A DNA stretch of 10,304 nucleotides from an archaeon (lineage in GTDB: Archaea; Iainarchaeota; Iainarchaeia; Iainarchaeales; Iainarchaeaceae): NCBI GenBank assembly GCA_005239615.1, contig SBBR01000074.1, forward strand, positions 1 to 10,304, in the 5' to 3' direction. This document shows, piece after piece, positions 1-7,027 of this stretch. The notes beneath the pieces were generated by a model. It saw only the letters and a program-made list of their open reading frames with translations, searched no databases and was not told the DNA's origin. How positions within the stretch are numbered: position 1 is the first letter of the stretch; each line of letters opens with the position of its first letter. Made by a program: the position numbers and the translations under genes.

Positions 1-17
1 AAGGTTACGTTTCTCAT
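1..17 (-). CDS. Probable 5' end of a gene leaving the window
   Basis: An ATG at 17-15 opens a minus-strand frame reading MRNVT before the window ends. It is preceded, with a six-base spacer, by GGTGAT, a good archaeal Shine-Dalgarno match and one of the few in this window. A TATA-like TTTTTAAG lies about 55 bases upstream. A second ATG at 49-47 would give only an 11-residue peptide ending in TGA at 16-14 that overlaps this start (ATGA). Only five codons are visible, so the product cannot be named. The call rests on the start signals alone. Confidence 0.35.
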
Positions 18-46
18 GGATTTATCACCCTAGAGAACGTAACCTT
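1..46 (-). promoter_or_regulatory. Hairpin with ribosome-binding site and start codon in its loop
   Basis: Bases 1-11 (AAGGTTACGTT) are the exact reverse complement of 36-46. Allowing one unpaired T, the stem extends to 14 pairs (1-15 with 33-46), leaving a 17-base loop at 16-32. Read on the minus strand, the loop contains GGTGAT (29-24), which complements the conserved archaeal 16S rRNA 3' end, and an ATG lies at 17-15 six bases further on. A TATA-like TTTTTAAG at about 75-67 would place transcription start near 45, so the mRNA could begin with the first arm of this hairpin. The pairing is seen directly; a role in controlling translation is inferred. A terminator or the end of a mobile element extending beyond the window is also possible. 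Confidence 0.5.
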
Positions 47-173
47 CATTTCCTCAAAAAAGCCTTCTTAAAAATCAGCAGAAACTGGCGAAGTCAGGTA
101 GGAGTTAAAATGTTGTTTCTGGGCAAAACGCGAAAAATATGGCTCAAAACCTGAAATTTTGACGGCTGTGGCG
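47..173 (-). terminator. Intergenic region with T-rich termination-like tracts
   Basis: This stretch lies downstream of the kinase-like gene ending at 174. On the minus strand it holds several T tracts: T5 at 137-133, T4 near 110-107, T5 at 74-70 and T6 at 61-56. Archaeal transcription often ends at such oligo-T tracts without a hairpin, so transcripts from the right probably stop here, but no single site can be chosen. The T5 at 74-70 is also part of the possible TATA box for the next gene. A plus-strand 14-codon frame starting at 110 has GGAG before it, but it is too short to call. Confidence 0.3.
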
Positions 174-1949
174 CTAGGCCCCCTTTGAGGTAATAAGCCC
201 GAAGAGCGCCTTCGCGGCAAGCTTTGGCCCGTCCTGCTCCATTCCCGCAAGCCCGAGCTGGGTTTTTATCTGGCCGACAAAAATCCCCTCCTTGAACATC
301 GCCTCAAAGTATTTGCGAGCGAGCGGCTCGTGCTCCTCCTTCATCTGGCTCGGGCCGAAGATGTTCGCGTAGTATGATTGTGTGAGGCCCATTTCCTGAG
401 TGGTTCCCTTTGCCATGCGCTTGCCCTCGCGGAAAATCGCCATGGCATCTTCTGGCGTGGAAAACCTTTCTAAGTAATTCTCTGGAGCATCTCCCTGAAC
501 CTTCTCATAGTTGTTTGCGTACAGGAAATAGTCCACGTGCCAGCCGTGCAGCACTTCCTTGAGCGTTGTGATAGGCACTACCACCCTTGCGTTGGTCTTG
601 TGCGGGCTCATTATTATGGAGCGGTCGAGCTGGCCGAAGGCATAACCCGCCTCCAAATCGTCAAGCCTTACAAAAGCCCCTGTTTCGGTCCCATAGGCTT
701 TTATGCGCCCTTCTTTCATGAGCTCGAGCGAACCCATGTCATCAAACACCACCTTCAGTTCGCGCAGGTTGTCGCCGCTGAGGACCCTGAACGCCTCTAT
801 GGATTCGCTTTTTCCTGCGCCGGAATCGCCAACAAAAATCACATTAGCCTTCTCCCCGCTCTTCATTGTGATACGCACCATTGCCCCGTGCACAGGCAGC
901 CGTCCGCGCTTAATCATTATCGCATTATGGAGGGTGAGCATCATCTTCTTGACATAACCAAAATAGGCGAACTCGTCGCCCAGCGGAACCGCGCCCACCA
1001 TGAGCCTGTTCTTTTCGTCATTGAAGAAAACCGTTTTCTCCCGGGCAAACCTCGCAAGAGTTTCAAGGGGCACGCCGTAAGCATAAATGGCGTCCGGGGC
1101 ACTCTTTAGGTCATCGTCGTTGCAGAGGTCGAAGAGGTTGGAGGCGGCAATGGCGAGGCCCGTGTAGAAATTGTGGAAGTAGAGGTAAATCACCAGCGGC
1201 CCGATCTTTGCTGGAAAGCAAAGCCATTCTTCTGGCATGAATCTGGTGCCTTCCAGCGGGTTCCCTCCGACCAGCGCGAATTCGCCCTTCCTCTTATTCA
1301 TCGGGGGGTCTATGAGTATCGGCGGGTTGAGGAGGACCTGACTTATCACTGGAACCTTTCCAAGGTCTGAGTATTCCCTCGGGAGCTTCAACTTCCGGGG
1401 TTTCGCAATCACCCCGACCTGGCAGCCTGCAGGAACCTGCCTGTAAATCAGCGGATGCTCTCCAGTGATGTTCTCCTGAATGTCCCTGTAGACCTTCCTC
1501 ACAGTATGGTTTAGGCTCTCGATAGTGTCGTTGAATGTCCGGTAAGGCCTCTTCTCGAGGCCTCCATTTTTGCCGCCTTTCGGGTCGGAGAGGCAGATGA
1601 GGTAGCGTTCATGTGAGCGCCAGTAGTTGTAGAGTTCCTCCACGAACCTGTCGAGAAGGTAAGTGTCCGCGAAGAAAGGCCGCAGCTCAGGATGGTTTTT
1701 CATGACCTTTGCCTTGTCTCCCTTCGCGAGCGCCCTGAGCAGCTTCAGTGTGAGCCCTTCCTGTTTCTCAGCGCTTCCCTCTGGCAGAATTTTGAGGAAG
1801 TCCGAATGGTTCGCCCTGAGCTTCTGCAGCAGGCTGGAGAGCATCTGCCTAAAGAGGTCGCTTTCGAGTATCTTGTCCACGCTGCCCCAGTAGAGGCTCG
1901 TCGTGCGGATTATGACCTGCTTGCCGTGGAAGTGGACTTTTGTGGGCAT
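174..1949 (-). CDS. HPr kinase/PEPCK-like P-loop protein
   Basis: A 591-residue protein whose C-terminal part carries a P-loop of the HPr kinase/phosphoenolpyruvate carboxykinase superfamily. The motif GDSGAGKSE is at residues 374-382; HPr kinases have G-[ED]-S-G-x-G-K-S-E, while ATP-PEPCK has GLSGTGKTT. A paired Asp (403-404, VVFDDMGS) follows, then GTETGAFVRLDDL (420-432) and a conserved-looking YAFGQLDRS stretch. Residues 1 to about 340 match no domain I recognise. The protein is about twice the length of HPr kinase, so it belongs to a longer PEPCK-like branch, probably a cytosolic kinase or phosphotransferase of unknown substrate. Annotation pipelines may label it PEPCK, but the P-loop favours a kinase. 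The frame extends upstream to an ATG at 2003. I prefer the ATG at 1949 because an ATTATAAA box at 1981-1974 fits a leaderless start there and would fall inside the longer reading. The tRNA-Trp gene is 90 bases upstream. Confidence 0.75.
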   Translation of the reverse strand: MPTKVHFHGKQVIIRTTSLYWGSVDKILESDLFRQMLSSLLQKLRANHSDFLKILPEGSAEKQEGLTLKLLRALAKGDKAKVMKNHPELRPFFADTYLLDRFVEELYNYWRSHERYLICLSDPKGGKNGGLEKRPYRTFNDTIESLNHTVRKVYRDIQENITGEHPLIYRQVPAGCQVGVIAKPRKLKLPREYSDLGKVPVISQVLLNPPILIDPPMNKRKGEFALVGGNPLEGTRFMPEEWLCFPAKIGPLVIYLYFHNFYTGLAIAASNLFDLCNDDDLKSAPDAIYAYGVPLETLARFAREKTVFFNDEKNRLMVGAVPLGDEFAYFGYVKKMMLTLHNAIMIKRGRLPVHGAMVRITMKSGEKANVIFVGDSGAGKSESIEAFRVLSGDNLRELKVVFDDMGSLELMKEGRIKAYGTETGAFVRLDDLEAGYAFGQLDRSIIMSPHKTNARVVVPITTLKEVLHGWHVDYFLYANNYEKVQGDAPENYLERFSTPEDAMAIFREGKRMAKGTTQEMGLTQSYYANIFGPSQMKEEHEPLARKYFEAMFKEGIFVGQIKTQLGLAGMEQDGPKLAAKALFGLITSKGA

Positions 1950-1973
1950 CCAATGCAGAGATACTGCATAGAG

Positions 1974-1981
1974 TTTATAAT
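1974..1981 (-). promoter_or_regulatory. TATA box for the HPrK/PEPCK-like gene
   Basis: ATTATAAA on the minus strand, centred about 28 bases before the ATG at 1949, implies initiation within a few bases of that codon. It supports the shorter start over the one at 2003. Confidence 0.5.
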
Positions 1982-2038
1982 GTATGGGGCGGCTCTTGCC
2001 CATTTCATATAGCGTTTTGCGTTTCAGGAAAGTGCAGG

Positions 2039-2111
2039 TGGGAGCACAGGGATTTGAACCCTGATCAACGGGTCTGGAGCCCGCCGCACTACCAGGTTAT
2101 GCTATGCTCCC
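2039..2111 (-). tRNA. tRNA-Trp (anticodon CCA)
   Basis: A complete 73-base cloverleaf on the minus strand. The acceptor stem GGGAGCA/TGCTCCC has seven pairs and discriminator A73. U8 and A9 follow, then a D-arm with GCA/TGC pairing and GG in the loop. The anticodon arm GCGGG-CTCCAGA-CCCGT has CCA at positions 34-36, with one G-T pair at its base. The variable region is four bases. The T-arm CAGGG-TTCAAAT-CCCTG is perfect. The two bases after the discriminator are CC and the next is T, so the tail is completed after transcription. There is no intron after position 37, where many euryarchaeal tRNA-Trp genes have one. It sits between the ATPase and kinase-like genes with its own TATA box. Confidence 0.95.
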
Positions 2112-2146
2112 ATGGTTGTCACAGACACCAAATAGTCGGGACGAGT

Positions 2147-2158
2147 GATATTTAAAGG
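2147..2158 (-). promoter_or_regulatory. TATA box for tRNA-Trp
   Basis: CCTTTAAATATC on the minus strand, centred near 2153, about 42 bases before the mature 5' end at 2111. Initiation about 26 bases downstream would give a leader of roughly 15 bases to be removed by RNase P. The box starts only 12 bases past the ATPase stop codon. Confidence 0.6.
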
Positions 2159-2169
2159 TTATTTTGGCC

Positions 2170-4758
2170 CTATGCCTCTGCATGCAGCTTCCTGTCCAGA
2201 GCAAGCTTTGCGAACTCGACGACGAGGAAGTAGAGCGCGAGCAGCCCAGTCATCAGCGCGAAGACCTGCAGCTGCGGCGCCTCGAACCCGAAGAACGCCT
2301 TTCCGAAAGTGCTGAGTGGAATCAGCACGCAAAGGAGCGCTGTCACGCCGGAAATAACGAGCAGCCACCTGCTCGGCCTGCCCTTGTAAAACGGCAGCCT
2401 TGTCCTGAGGGAGAAGAGCACAACGAGTTCTGTAAGGGCCGAGAACATGAACCATGATGTCCTGAATACCCCCTCGGTCGCGCCAAAAATGGCTATGAGA
2501 ACCACTATAAGGAGGAGGTCGAATGCCGAGCTGAGGATACCGAACACGTACATGAATTTCCTTATGTATGACATGCTCCACCTGCCAGGCTTGTGCAGCG
2601 CCTTCGCATCTACATTATCGGTGGAAACCGCTATCATAGGGAAGTCAGTGAGGAAGTTGTTCAGGAGTATCTGCGATGGCAGCAGCGGGATGAACTTCAG
2701 GAAGAGCGAGGAGAAGGCGACCGTGAACATGTTGCCGTAGTTCGCGCTCACCGTGTTGGTGATGTACTTCATTATGTTAGAGAATGTCTTCCTGCCTTCG
2801 GTAATGCCTGCCGCTACTGCCGTGAGGCTCTTGTGGAGCAATATCACGTCAGCCGCGTCCTTCGCTACGTCTGTTCCTGAGTCCACGGAAATTCCCACGT
2901 CGGCCGCCTTCAGCGCGGGAGTATCATTGACCCCGTCGCCGAGAAACCCGACTACATGGCCTTCCCTGTTGAGCGATCTCACTATCGCGTGCTTCTGTTC
3001 TGGCGTTAGCCGCGCGAACACGTTGTACCTCGTGGCCCAATCATCAGCCTCCTGTGGGCTGAGGTCCTCGAGCTCGCTGCCGGAAACAATCTTATCCTCC
3101 GCAATGCCGAGGCCGACATCGCTGCAGATTTTTCTGGTTACAAATTGGCTGTCGCCGCTCAGTATCTTGACGCCAACGCCGAGGTCCTGCAGGTGCCTGA
3201 GGGTTTCCCCCGCGCTTGGCTTCGGTGGGTCGGAGAACATCAGGAAACCTGTTAGGGCCATTCCTGTTTCATCTTCCTTGTGTGAGGTTGCCTTCTCCAC
3301 CTGTTTTTCGGCCACCGCTATCACGAGCAGGCCGCCCTTTTCCCATGCCTCTGCCTTTGCCCTTAGCCTTGCAATGAGGGGGCTGTCGAACTTTCTTTTC
3401 TTCCCGTTCACAACCACATGGCTTGAAATCGCGAGGATTGAATCAGGAGCGCCTTTCGCTATCAATATTTTGCTTTTCCCTTCCCGCGCGAGCACGCTCA
3501 TCCTTCTCCTTCCGAAGTCGAACCCGTTCACGTCAACCACAGTGAACCTTTCGACCTCTCGCATGAGGTTCTTTGCTTCCCCGCTTTGTAGTATGGCCTT
3601 ATCAACCCCCCTACCGATGAGCTTTTTCCCCTTGGTCATTTTCGCTGAGTTGCACAGGATAGCGTAGGTGAGCACCTTGGAATCCTTCTTCCCGTCAAGG
3701 TTCTCGAACCTCTCCAGCCTGAGGCTGTCCTCGGTGAGCGTGCCTGTCTTGTCGCAGCACAGGGTGTCGATGTTCCCGAGGCTCTCCATCGCGCTGAGCC
3801 TCTTCACCACGACGCTTTTCTTGGCCATCTTCAGTGCGCCGTGCGAGAGCGATATGGTCATTACCACTGGCAGCACCTCGGGGGTTATCCCGACCGCGAG
3901 CGCGATTGCGAAGACGAAGGAATCCAGTACCCCCTTTCCGAGAAAGTAGTTTGCCGCGAATATGAATGCGGTCATGAACACTGTGATTTTCAGGAGGAAT
4001 GCGCTGAATTGCCTGATGCTCCTCTCGAACTCGCTGCTTGGTTCCTCCTTTTCCAGCAGCGATGCCGCCCGACCGAAAAAGGTCGCCTTTCCTGTCGCGA
4101 CCACTATGCAGTGGGCTTCGCCGCTCGCAACTACAGTGCCCATGAAAGCACTGTTCCTGATTGCCTGCGGCTGCAGCCCGGAAAAAATAATGTCAGACCG
4201 CTCCGCAGGATTCTTCAGGGCCGGAACCGACTCGCCAGTGAGCGCGGATTCATCAACTGCAAAGTCCTCGCACCACACGAGGCGCATGTCGGCAGGTACA
4301 ATATCGCCGATGTTGAGGTAGACTACGTCGCCCGGCACCAAGTACCTAGAGTCAACCTCAATCACCTCGCCCTCGCGCATGACCTTGGCCTTCATCGTGA
4401 GGAATCCTTTCAGCTCCTCGAGTGCCCTTTCTGCTCTGTATTCCTGCACAAACCCAAGCAGGGCGTTGAAGAGTACTATTGCAAGTATCACCGCGGCCTC
4501 GATGGCCTCGCCTAAAAGGAACGATATTGCCGCTGCGGCAATCAGGATAAGGATAAGGGCATTGCTGAACTGTGAAGTGAGTATGTGCAGGGCGTGCCTT
4601 TTCCCGCCAGTAGGAATCTCGTTCCTGCCGTGCTCCGCGAATCTCAAGAGCGCCTCAGGGTGGCCAAGGCCCTTTTCGCCTGTGCCTAGCTTAGCCATGA
4701 GTTCCGGCAGAGGCGAGGTGAAAAGCCACGAGTGATCCTTTTGCGCTTGCAGGGGCAT
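2170..4758 (-). CDS. P-type cation-transporting ATPase, MgtA-like
   Basis: A full-length 862-residue P-type ATPase that couples ATP hydrolysis to cation transport across the membrane. Domains in order: a cation-ATPase N-terminal region (1-55), hydrophobic pair TM1-2 (about 65-105), actuator domain with TGES at 174-177, TM3-4 (about 252-300) with PEVLP at 293-297, the phosphorylated Asp336 in DKTGTLT, nucleotide-binding KGAPD (435-439), hinge GDGVND (607-612), and a C-terminal membrane block with about six segments. TM4-loop sequence (ITPEVLP, SVVVKRL), TM6 NNFLTDFP and the following TDNVD and RKF stretches resemble type IIIB Mg2+ importers (MgtA/MgtB) more than Ca2+ or heavy-metal pumps; no N-terminal CxxC metal domain is present. 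Mg2+ is the best substrate guess but is not proven. The start is supported by a TATA box 26 bases upstream, giving a leaderless mRNA. No MgtC-like partner is nearby. Confidence 0.88.
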   Translation of the reverse strand: MPLQAQKDHSWLFTSPLPELMAKLGTGEKGLGHPEALLRFAEHGRNEIPTGGKRHALHILTSQFSNALILILIAAAAISFLLGEAIEAAVILAIVLFNALLGFVQEYRAERALEELKGFLTMKAKVMREGEVIEVDSRYLVPGDVVYLNIGDIVPADMRLVWCEDFAVDESALTGESVPALKNPAERSDIIFSGLQPQAIRNSAFMGTVVASGEAHCIVVATGKATFFGRAASLLEKEEPSSEFERSIRQFSAFLLKITVFMTAFIFAANYFLGKGVLDSFVFAIALAVGITPEVLPVVMTISLSHGALKMAKKSVVVKRLSAMESLGNIDTLCCDKTGTLTEDSLRLERFENLDGKKDSKVLTYAILCNSAKMTKGKKLIGRGVDKAILQSGEAKNLMREVERFTVVDVNGFDFGRRRMSVLAREGKSKILIAKGAPDSILAISSHVVVNGKKRKFDSPLIARLRAKAEAWEKGGLLVIAVAEKQVEKATSHKEDETGMALTGFLMFSDPPKPSAGETLRHLQDLGVGVKILSGDSQFVTRKICSDVGLGIAEDKIVSGSELEDLSPQEADDWATRYNVFARLTPEQKHAIVRSLNREGHVVGFLGDGVNDTPALKAADVGISVDSGTDVAKDAADVILLHKSLTAVAAGITEGRKTFSNIMKYITNTVSANYGNMFTVAFSSLFLKFIPLLPSQILLNNFLTDFPMIAVSTDNVDAKALHKPGRWSMSYIRKFMYVFGILSSAFDLLLIVVLIAIFGATEGVFRTSWFMFSALTELVVLFSLRTRLPFYKGRPSRWLLVISGVTALLCVLIPLSTFGKAFFGFEAPQLQVFALMTGLLALYFLVVEFAKLALDRKLHAEA

Positions 4759-4779
4759 TCATTACTGAAACGGATTAGG

Positions 4780-4788
4780 TTAATTTAA
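4780..4788 (-). promoter_or_regulatory. TATA box for the P-type ATPase gene
   Basis: TTAAATTAA on the minus strand, centred at 4784, exactly 26 bases before the ATG at 4758. It lies in the 44-base gap after the glutamate dehydrogenase stop codon, so the ATPase has its own promoter and a probably leaderless transcript. Confidence 0.6.
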
Positions 4789-4802
4789 CGCTATTGCCTT
4801 CA

Positions 4803-6089
4803 TCATTTTCCGGCGCCGTTCTTCCTCACTACATTTCCCCTGTCCTCTTCCGCTTGCAGTATGCGCTTCACTGCAAGTACATAGGCGGCGCGCCTGTAGG
4901 AGTCCCCCTCGGTCTTCCTCTCAGCTTCGGTTTCCCTGAACGCCTCGACCATATAGTGCTCCAGCTTGGCGTTGACCTCTTCCTCGCTCCAGTAGTGGCC
5001 TGAGAGGTTCTGCACCCACTCGAAGTAGCTCACCACCACTCCCCCCGAATTCGCGAGTATGTCTGGCAGCACCATCGTGCCATTCTTCTCGAGGTGCTCG
5101 TCGGCCTCAACAGTGAGCGGGCCGTTGGCCATCTCTAGTATAACCCTGGCCCTTATTTTCTTCATGTTGATGGAGTTGATGACGTTCTCCACCGCGGCCG
5201 GCACAAGAACCTCCACATCCAGCTCAAGGAGTTCCTCATTCGTTATTGCCTTGCCGTGTGAGACCGCCTGGTGGAGCTTCTTTCCAGACCATGCCTCATC
5301 AAGTATTTTTTTTGTGTCAATGCCCTTCGGGTTGTATACCCCGCCATGGGAGTCCGACACTGCCACAATTTTGAAGCCCCAGTCGTGCAGGATTTTGGCG
5401 AGGTGCGAACCCACATTCCCGAAGCCCTGTATCGCGACCGTAACGTCTTTTCCGTTCTTTCCAATGGTTTTCAGGTATTCCCTCAAGACTATCGCCCCTC
5501 CAAGCGAGGTCGAGTAAAGCCTTCCTTCGCTGCCTCCCAGCGCTAAAGGTTTGCCAGTGATGACCGCCGGCGCCTTAACCCCTTTTATCTTCTCGTACTC
5601 GTCCAGCATCCAGCCAATGATTTTGGGGTTGGTGTTCACATCCGGTGCAGGAATATCTTTGAAAGGCCCGATGAAATCAGCGTACTCCCTAATGTAGGCT
5701 CTGCTCAGCCTCTGCAGTTCCCTCTCACTGAGCTGCTTTGGGTCTACCTTCACGCCTCCCTTGCCGCCGCCGAAAGGTATTCCAGTTAGGCTGCACTTGA
5801 GCGCCATGAGGAAAGCGAGTTCCTTGACTTCATCCCTTTTCACGTTGGGGTGGAACCTGATGCCGCCCTTGAACGGGCCGCGGCTATCGTTGTACTGCAC
5901 CCTGTAGGAAGGGAAAATCCGCACGCTCCCGTCATCCATGCGCAGCGGGATGTTGATGTTTATTTCTCTCTTGGGCTGGTTGAGTATGGAAAGCTCCAAA
6001 TCGGTGAGCTGCCTCGCGCGGGCAATCTTGCCTAGCTGCGCCCTGCAGACCTCGCACACCACTTCGCTGTGCTCCTGCATCGGCGCCAT
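4803..6089 (-). CDS. gdhA: Glutamate dehydrogenase, NAD(P)-dependent
   Basis: A 428-residue member of the Glu/Leu/Phe/Val dehydrogenase family, full length for the hexameric type. It interconverts glutamate with 2-oxoglutarate and ammonia in the cytosol. The substrate domain has FKGGIRFHP (73-81), Lys98 (MALKCS), catalytic Lys110 in PFGGGKGG and catalytic Asp150 in PAPDVNT. The Rossmann domain has GFGNVG (222-227) and an acidic residue after the second strand (VAVSDS, Asp246). The YFEWVQN segment (355-361) closes the active site. Coenzyme preference cannot be settled by eye. These motifs favour Glu over Leu/Phe/Val substrates. A Cys pair, VCEVC (11-15), sits in the N-terminal helix region. 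Start: ATG at 6089, with another in-frame ATG at 6080. A 48-base gap follows before the ATPase promoter region and gene. Confidence 0.93.
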   Translation of the reverse strand: MAPMQEHSEVVCEVCRAQLGKIARARQLTDLELSILNQPKREININIPLRMDDGSVRIFPSYRVQYNDSRGPFKGGIRFHPNVKRDEVKELAFLMALKCSLTGIPFGGGKGGVKVDPKQLSERELQRLSRAYIREYADFIGPFKDIPAPDVNTNPKIIGWMLDEYEKIKGVKAPAVITGKPLALGGSEGRLYSTSLGGAIVLREYLKTIGKNGKDVTVAIQGFGNVGSHLAKILHDWGFKIVAVSDSHGGVYNPKGIDTKKILDEAWSGKKLHQAVSHGKAITNEELLELDVEVLVPAAVENVINSINMKKIRARVILEMANGPLTVEADEHLEKNGTMVLPDILANSGGVVVSYFEWVQNLSGHYWSEEEVNAKLEHYMVEAFRETEAERKTEGDSYRRAAYVLAVKRILQAEEDRGNVVRKNGAGK

Positions 6090-6136
6090 CCTGCCACGCT
6101 CACGAGAATTAAGGTATAGAAAGTATGTTTCCGTGC

Positions 6137-6145
6137 TTTAAATAA
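6137..6145 (-). promoter_or_regulatory. TATA box candidate for glutamate dehydrogenase gene
   Basis: TTATTTAAA on the minus strand, centred at 6141, predicts initiation near 6115 and a leader of about 26 bases. A weaker TTCTATACC at 6122-6114 would instead give a leaderless start at 6089, as for neighbouring genes. The sequence does not decide between them. The rest of the 6090-6261 gap shows no gene I can support. Confidence 0.45.
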
Positions 6146-6261
6146 TGTTCAGGTACATTTGCACAACGGCGGAGAGGTCCACCGGAACCCTTTTGCCGGT
6201 TCGATGCGACGGTTGTCCCATCTGCGATTGAGTAGGCCTTGCTCTGCCCGTCTAAAACTGC

Positions 6262-6891
6262 CTACTGCTTCAGGATTCCATCGCCCTTTTTGCCGCTCTC
6301 GAGCAATTCATACTTAACTTCTGTTTTGTGCGGCTTGTACTCTATAAAGTAAATGCAGTCATTCGGCATGTCGAGGCGCATTTTTTCATCAGGGGGGATG
6401 CCGAGCATGCTTCCGATAAGAAGCTTTGCCGTGCCCTGATGCGTCATCACAAGCACGCGCCTGCTGGAATACTTTTCACGGAATTCCTGCAAAAGCGATT
6501 CCACCCTTCCTACATCAACGCTCTTGTAGCTCTCGCCCCCCTCATGGTGGAAATCATACTTATTGTCGACCCTTGTGGACCAGTGCCCAGGATACTTCCT
6601 GTCTATTCCCTGCCTGTCCATACCTGTGTAGATACCAAGATGTATTTCGCGCAGCTCGTCGCGGAACTGCACAGGCACCTCCTTGTGGCACTTCATGACC
6701 TCGGCAAATGTCTCTCTAGTGCGCCTGAGCGGCGAGCAGAAAGCGTAGTCGAACTCTTCCTTCCCAAGCCTTTTTGCGAGCAGCTTCGCCTGCCTCCTCC
6801 CGTGCGCGTTGATGGAGGTTTCCATCCAGCCCTGCAGCCTGTGTTGCACATTGAAGTCTGTCTCGCCGTGGCGGCAGATGGTGAGGTGCAT
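6262..6891 (-). CDS. Histidine phosphatase / phosphoglycerate mutase family protein
   Basis: A 209-residue cytosolic protein of the histidine phosphatase superfamily (branch 1). The signature CRHGETD is at residues 6-12, with His8 as the expected phosphorylated residue. The rest of the phosphate pocket is visible: Arg56-57 in SPLRRTRET, the acidic Glu82 in LREIHLG, and the second His151 in MTHQGT. Length and motif spacing fit small phosphatases and cofactor-dependent mutases. Many archaea use cofactor-independent mutase in glycolysis, so a phosphatase acting on a sugar phosphate or similar metabolite is at least as likely; the substrate cannot be read from the sequence. The frame extends upstream to GTG at 7023, but I chose ATG at 6891: it lies directly before MHLTICRHGE, the usual family start, and a TATA-like box 27 bases upstream fits a leaderless transcript. 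The extra 44 codons would be promoter DNA. Confidence 0.87.
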   Translation of the reverse strand: MHLTICRHGETDFNVQHRLQGWMETSINAHGRRQAKLLAKRLGKEEFDYAFCSPLRRTRETFAEVMKCHKEVPVQFRDELREIHLGIYTGMDRQGIDRKYPGHWSTRVDNKYDFHHEGGESYKSVDVGRVESLLQEFREKYSSRRVLVMTHQGTAKLLIGSMLGIPPDEKMRLDMPNDCIYFIEYKPHKTEVKYELLESGKKGDGILKQ

Positions 6892-6913
6892 TACCGTAAA
6901 TTGAACAGGACCA

Positions 6914-6923
6914 GAATAAAAGG
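6914..6923 (-). promoter_or_regulatory. TATA box for the histidine phosphatase gene
   Basis: CCTTTTATTC on the minus strand, centred about 27 bases before the ATG at 6891, predicts a leaderless mRNA and supports that start over the upstream GTG at 7023. The remaining 6924-7027 is C-rich on the plus strand and shows no gene I can support. Confidence 0.5.
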
Positions 6924-7027
6924 CATTGTGGGCAGTAAACACCCCCGAAGAGCGCGGTTCTGGGGCGGAACAACGCATAGGCCGGCATAGACTGTGTGGG
7001 GTGGTTTTGTGTGCGGGTTGCACCGGT

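Noticed and set aside
68..250. 60-codon minus-strand frame overlapping the end of the kinase-like gene
   Set aside because: It overlaps the larger gene in another frame for much of its length, has no start signal and its composition looks random.
1950..2003. 18-residue N-terminal extension of the kinase-like protein from ATG 2003
   Set aside because: It covers the ATTATAAA promoter element that fits a start at 1949, and the extension has no distinctive features.
2753..3667. 304-codon plus-strand open frame opposite the P-type ATPase
   Set aside because: Antisense to the conserved ATPase core; Ser/Pro/Leu-rich translation typical of a reverse-strand shadow.
6160..6220. Possible small structured RNA: ACAAC/GTTGT and CCGG pairings with a T-loop-like GGTTCGAT
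   Set aside because: The pairings are short and interrupted, and no full cloverleaf or known RNA fold can be drawn.
6109..6261. In-frame continuation of the histidine phosphatase gene past its TAG for 50 codons, suggesting readthrough or pyrrolysine
   Set aside because: The enzyme is complete at the TAG, the extension shows no recognisable domain, and it runs into the glutamate dehydrogenase promoter; chance is the simpler explanation.
6892..7023. 44-residue N-terminal extension of the histidine phosphatase from GTG 7023
   Set aside because: The family motif begins within six residues of the later ATG, and a TATA-like box lies inside the extension.
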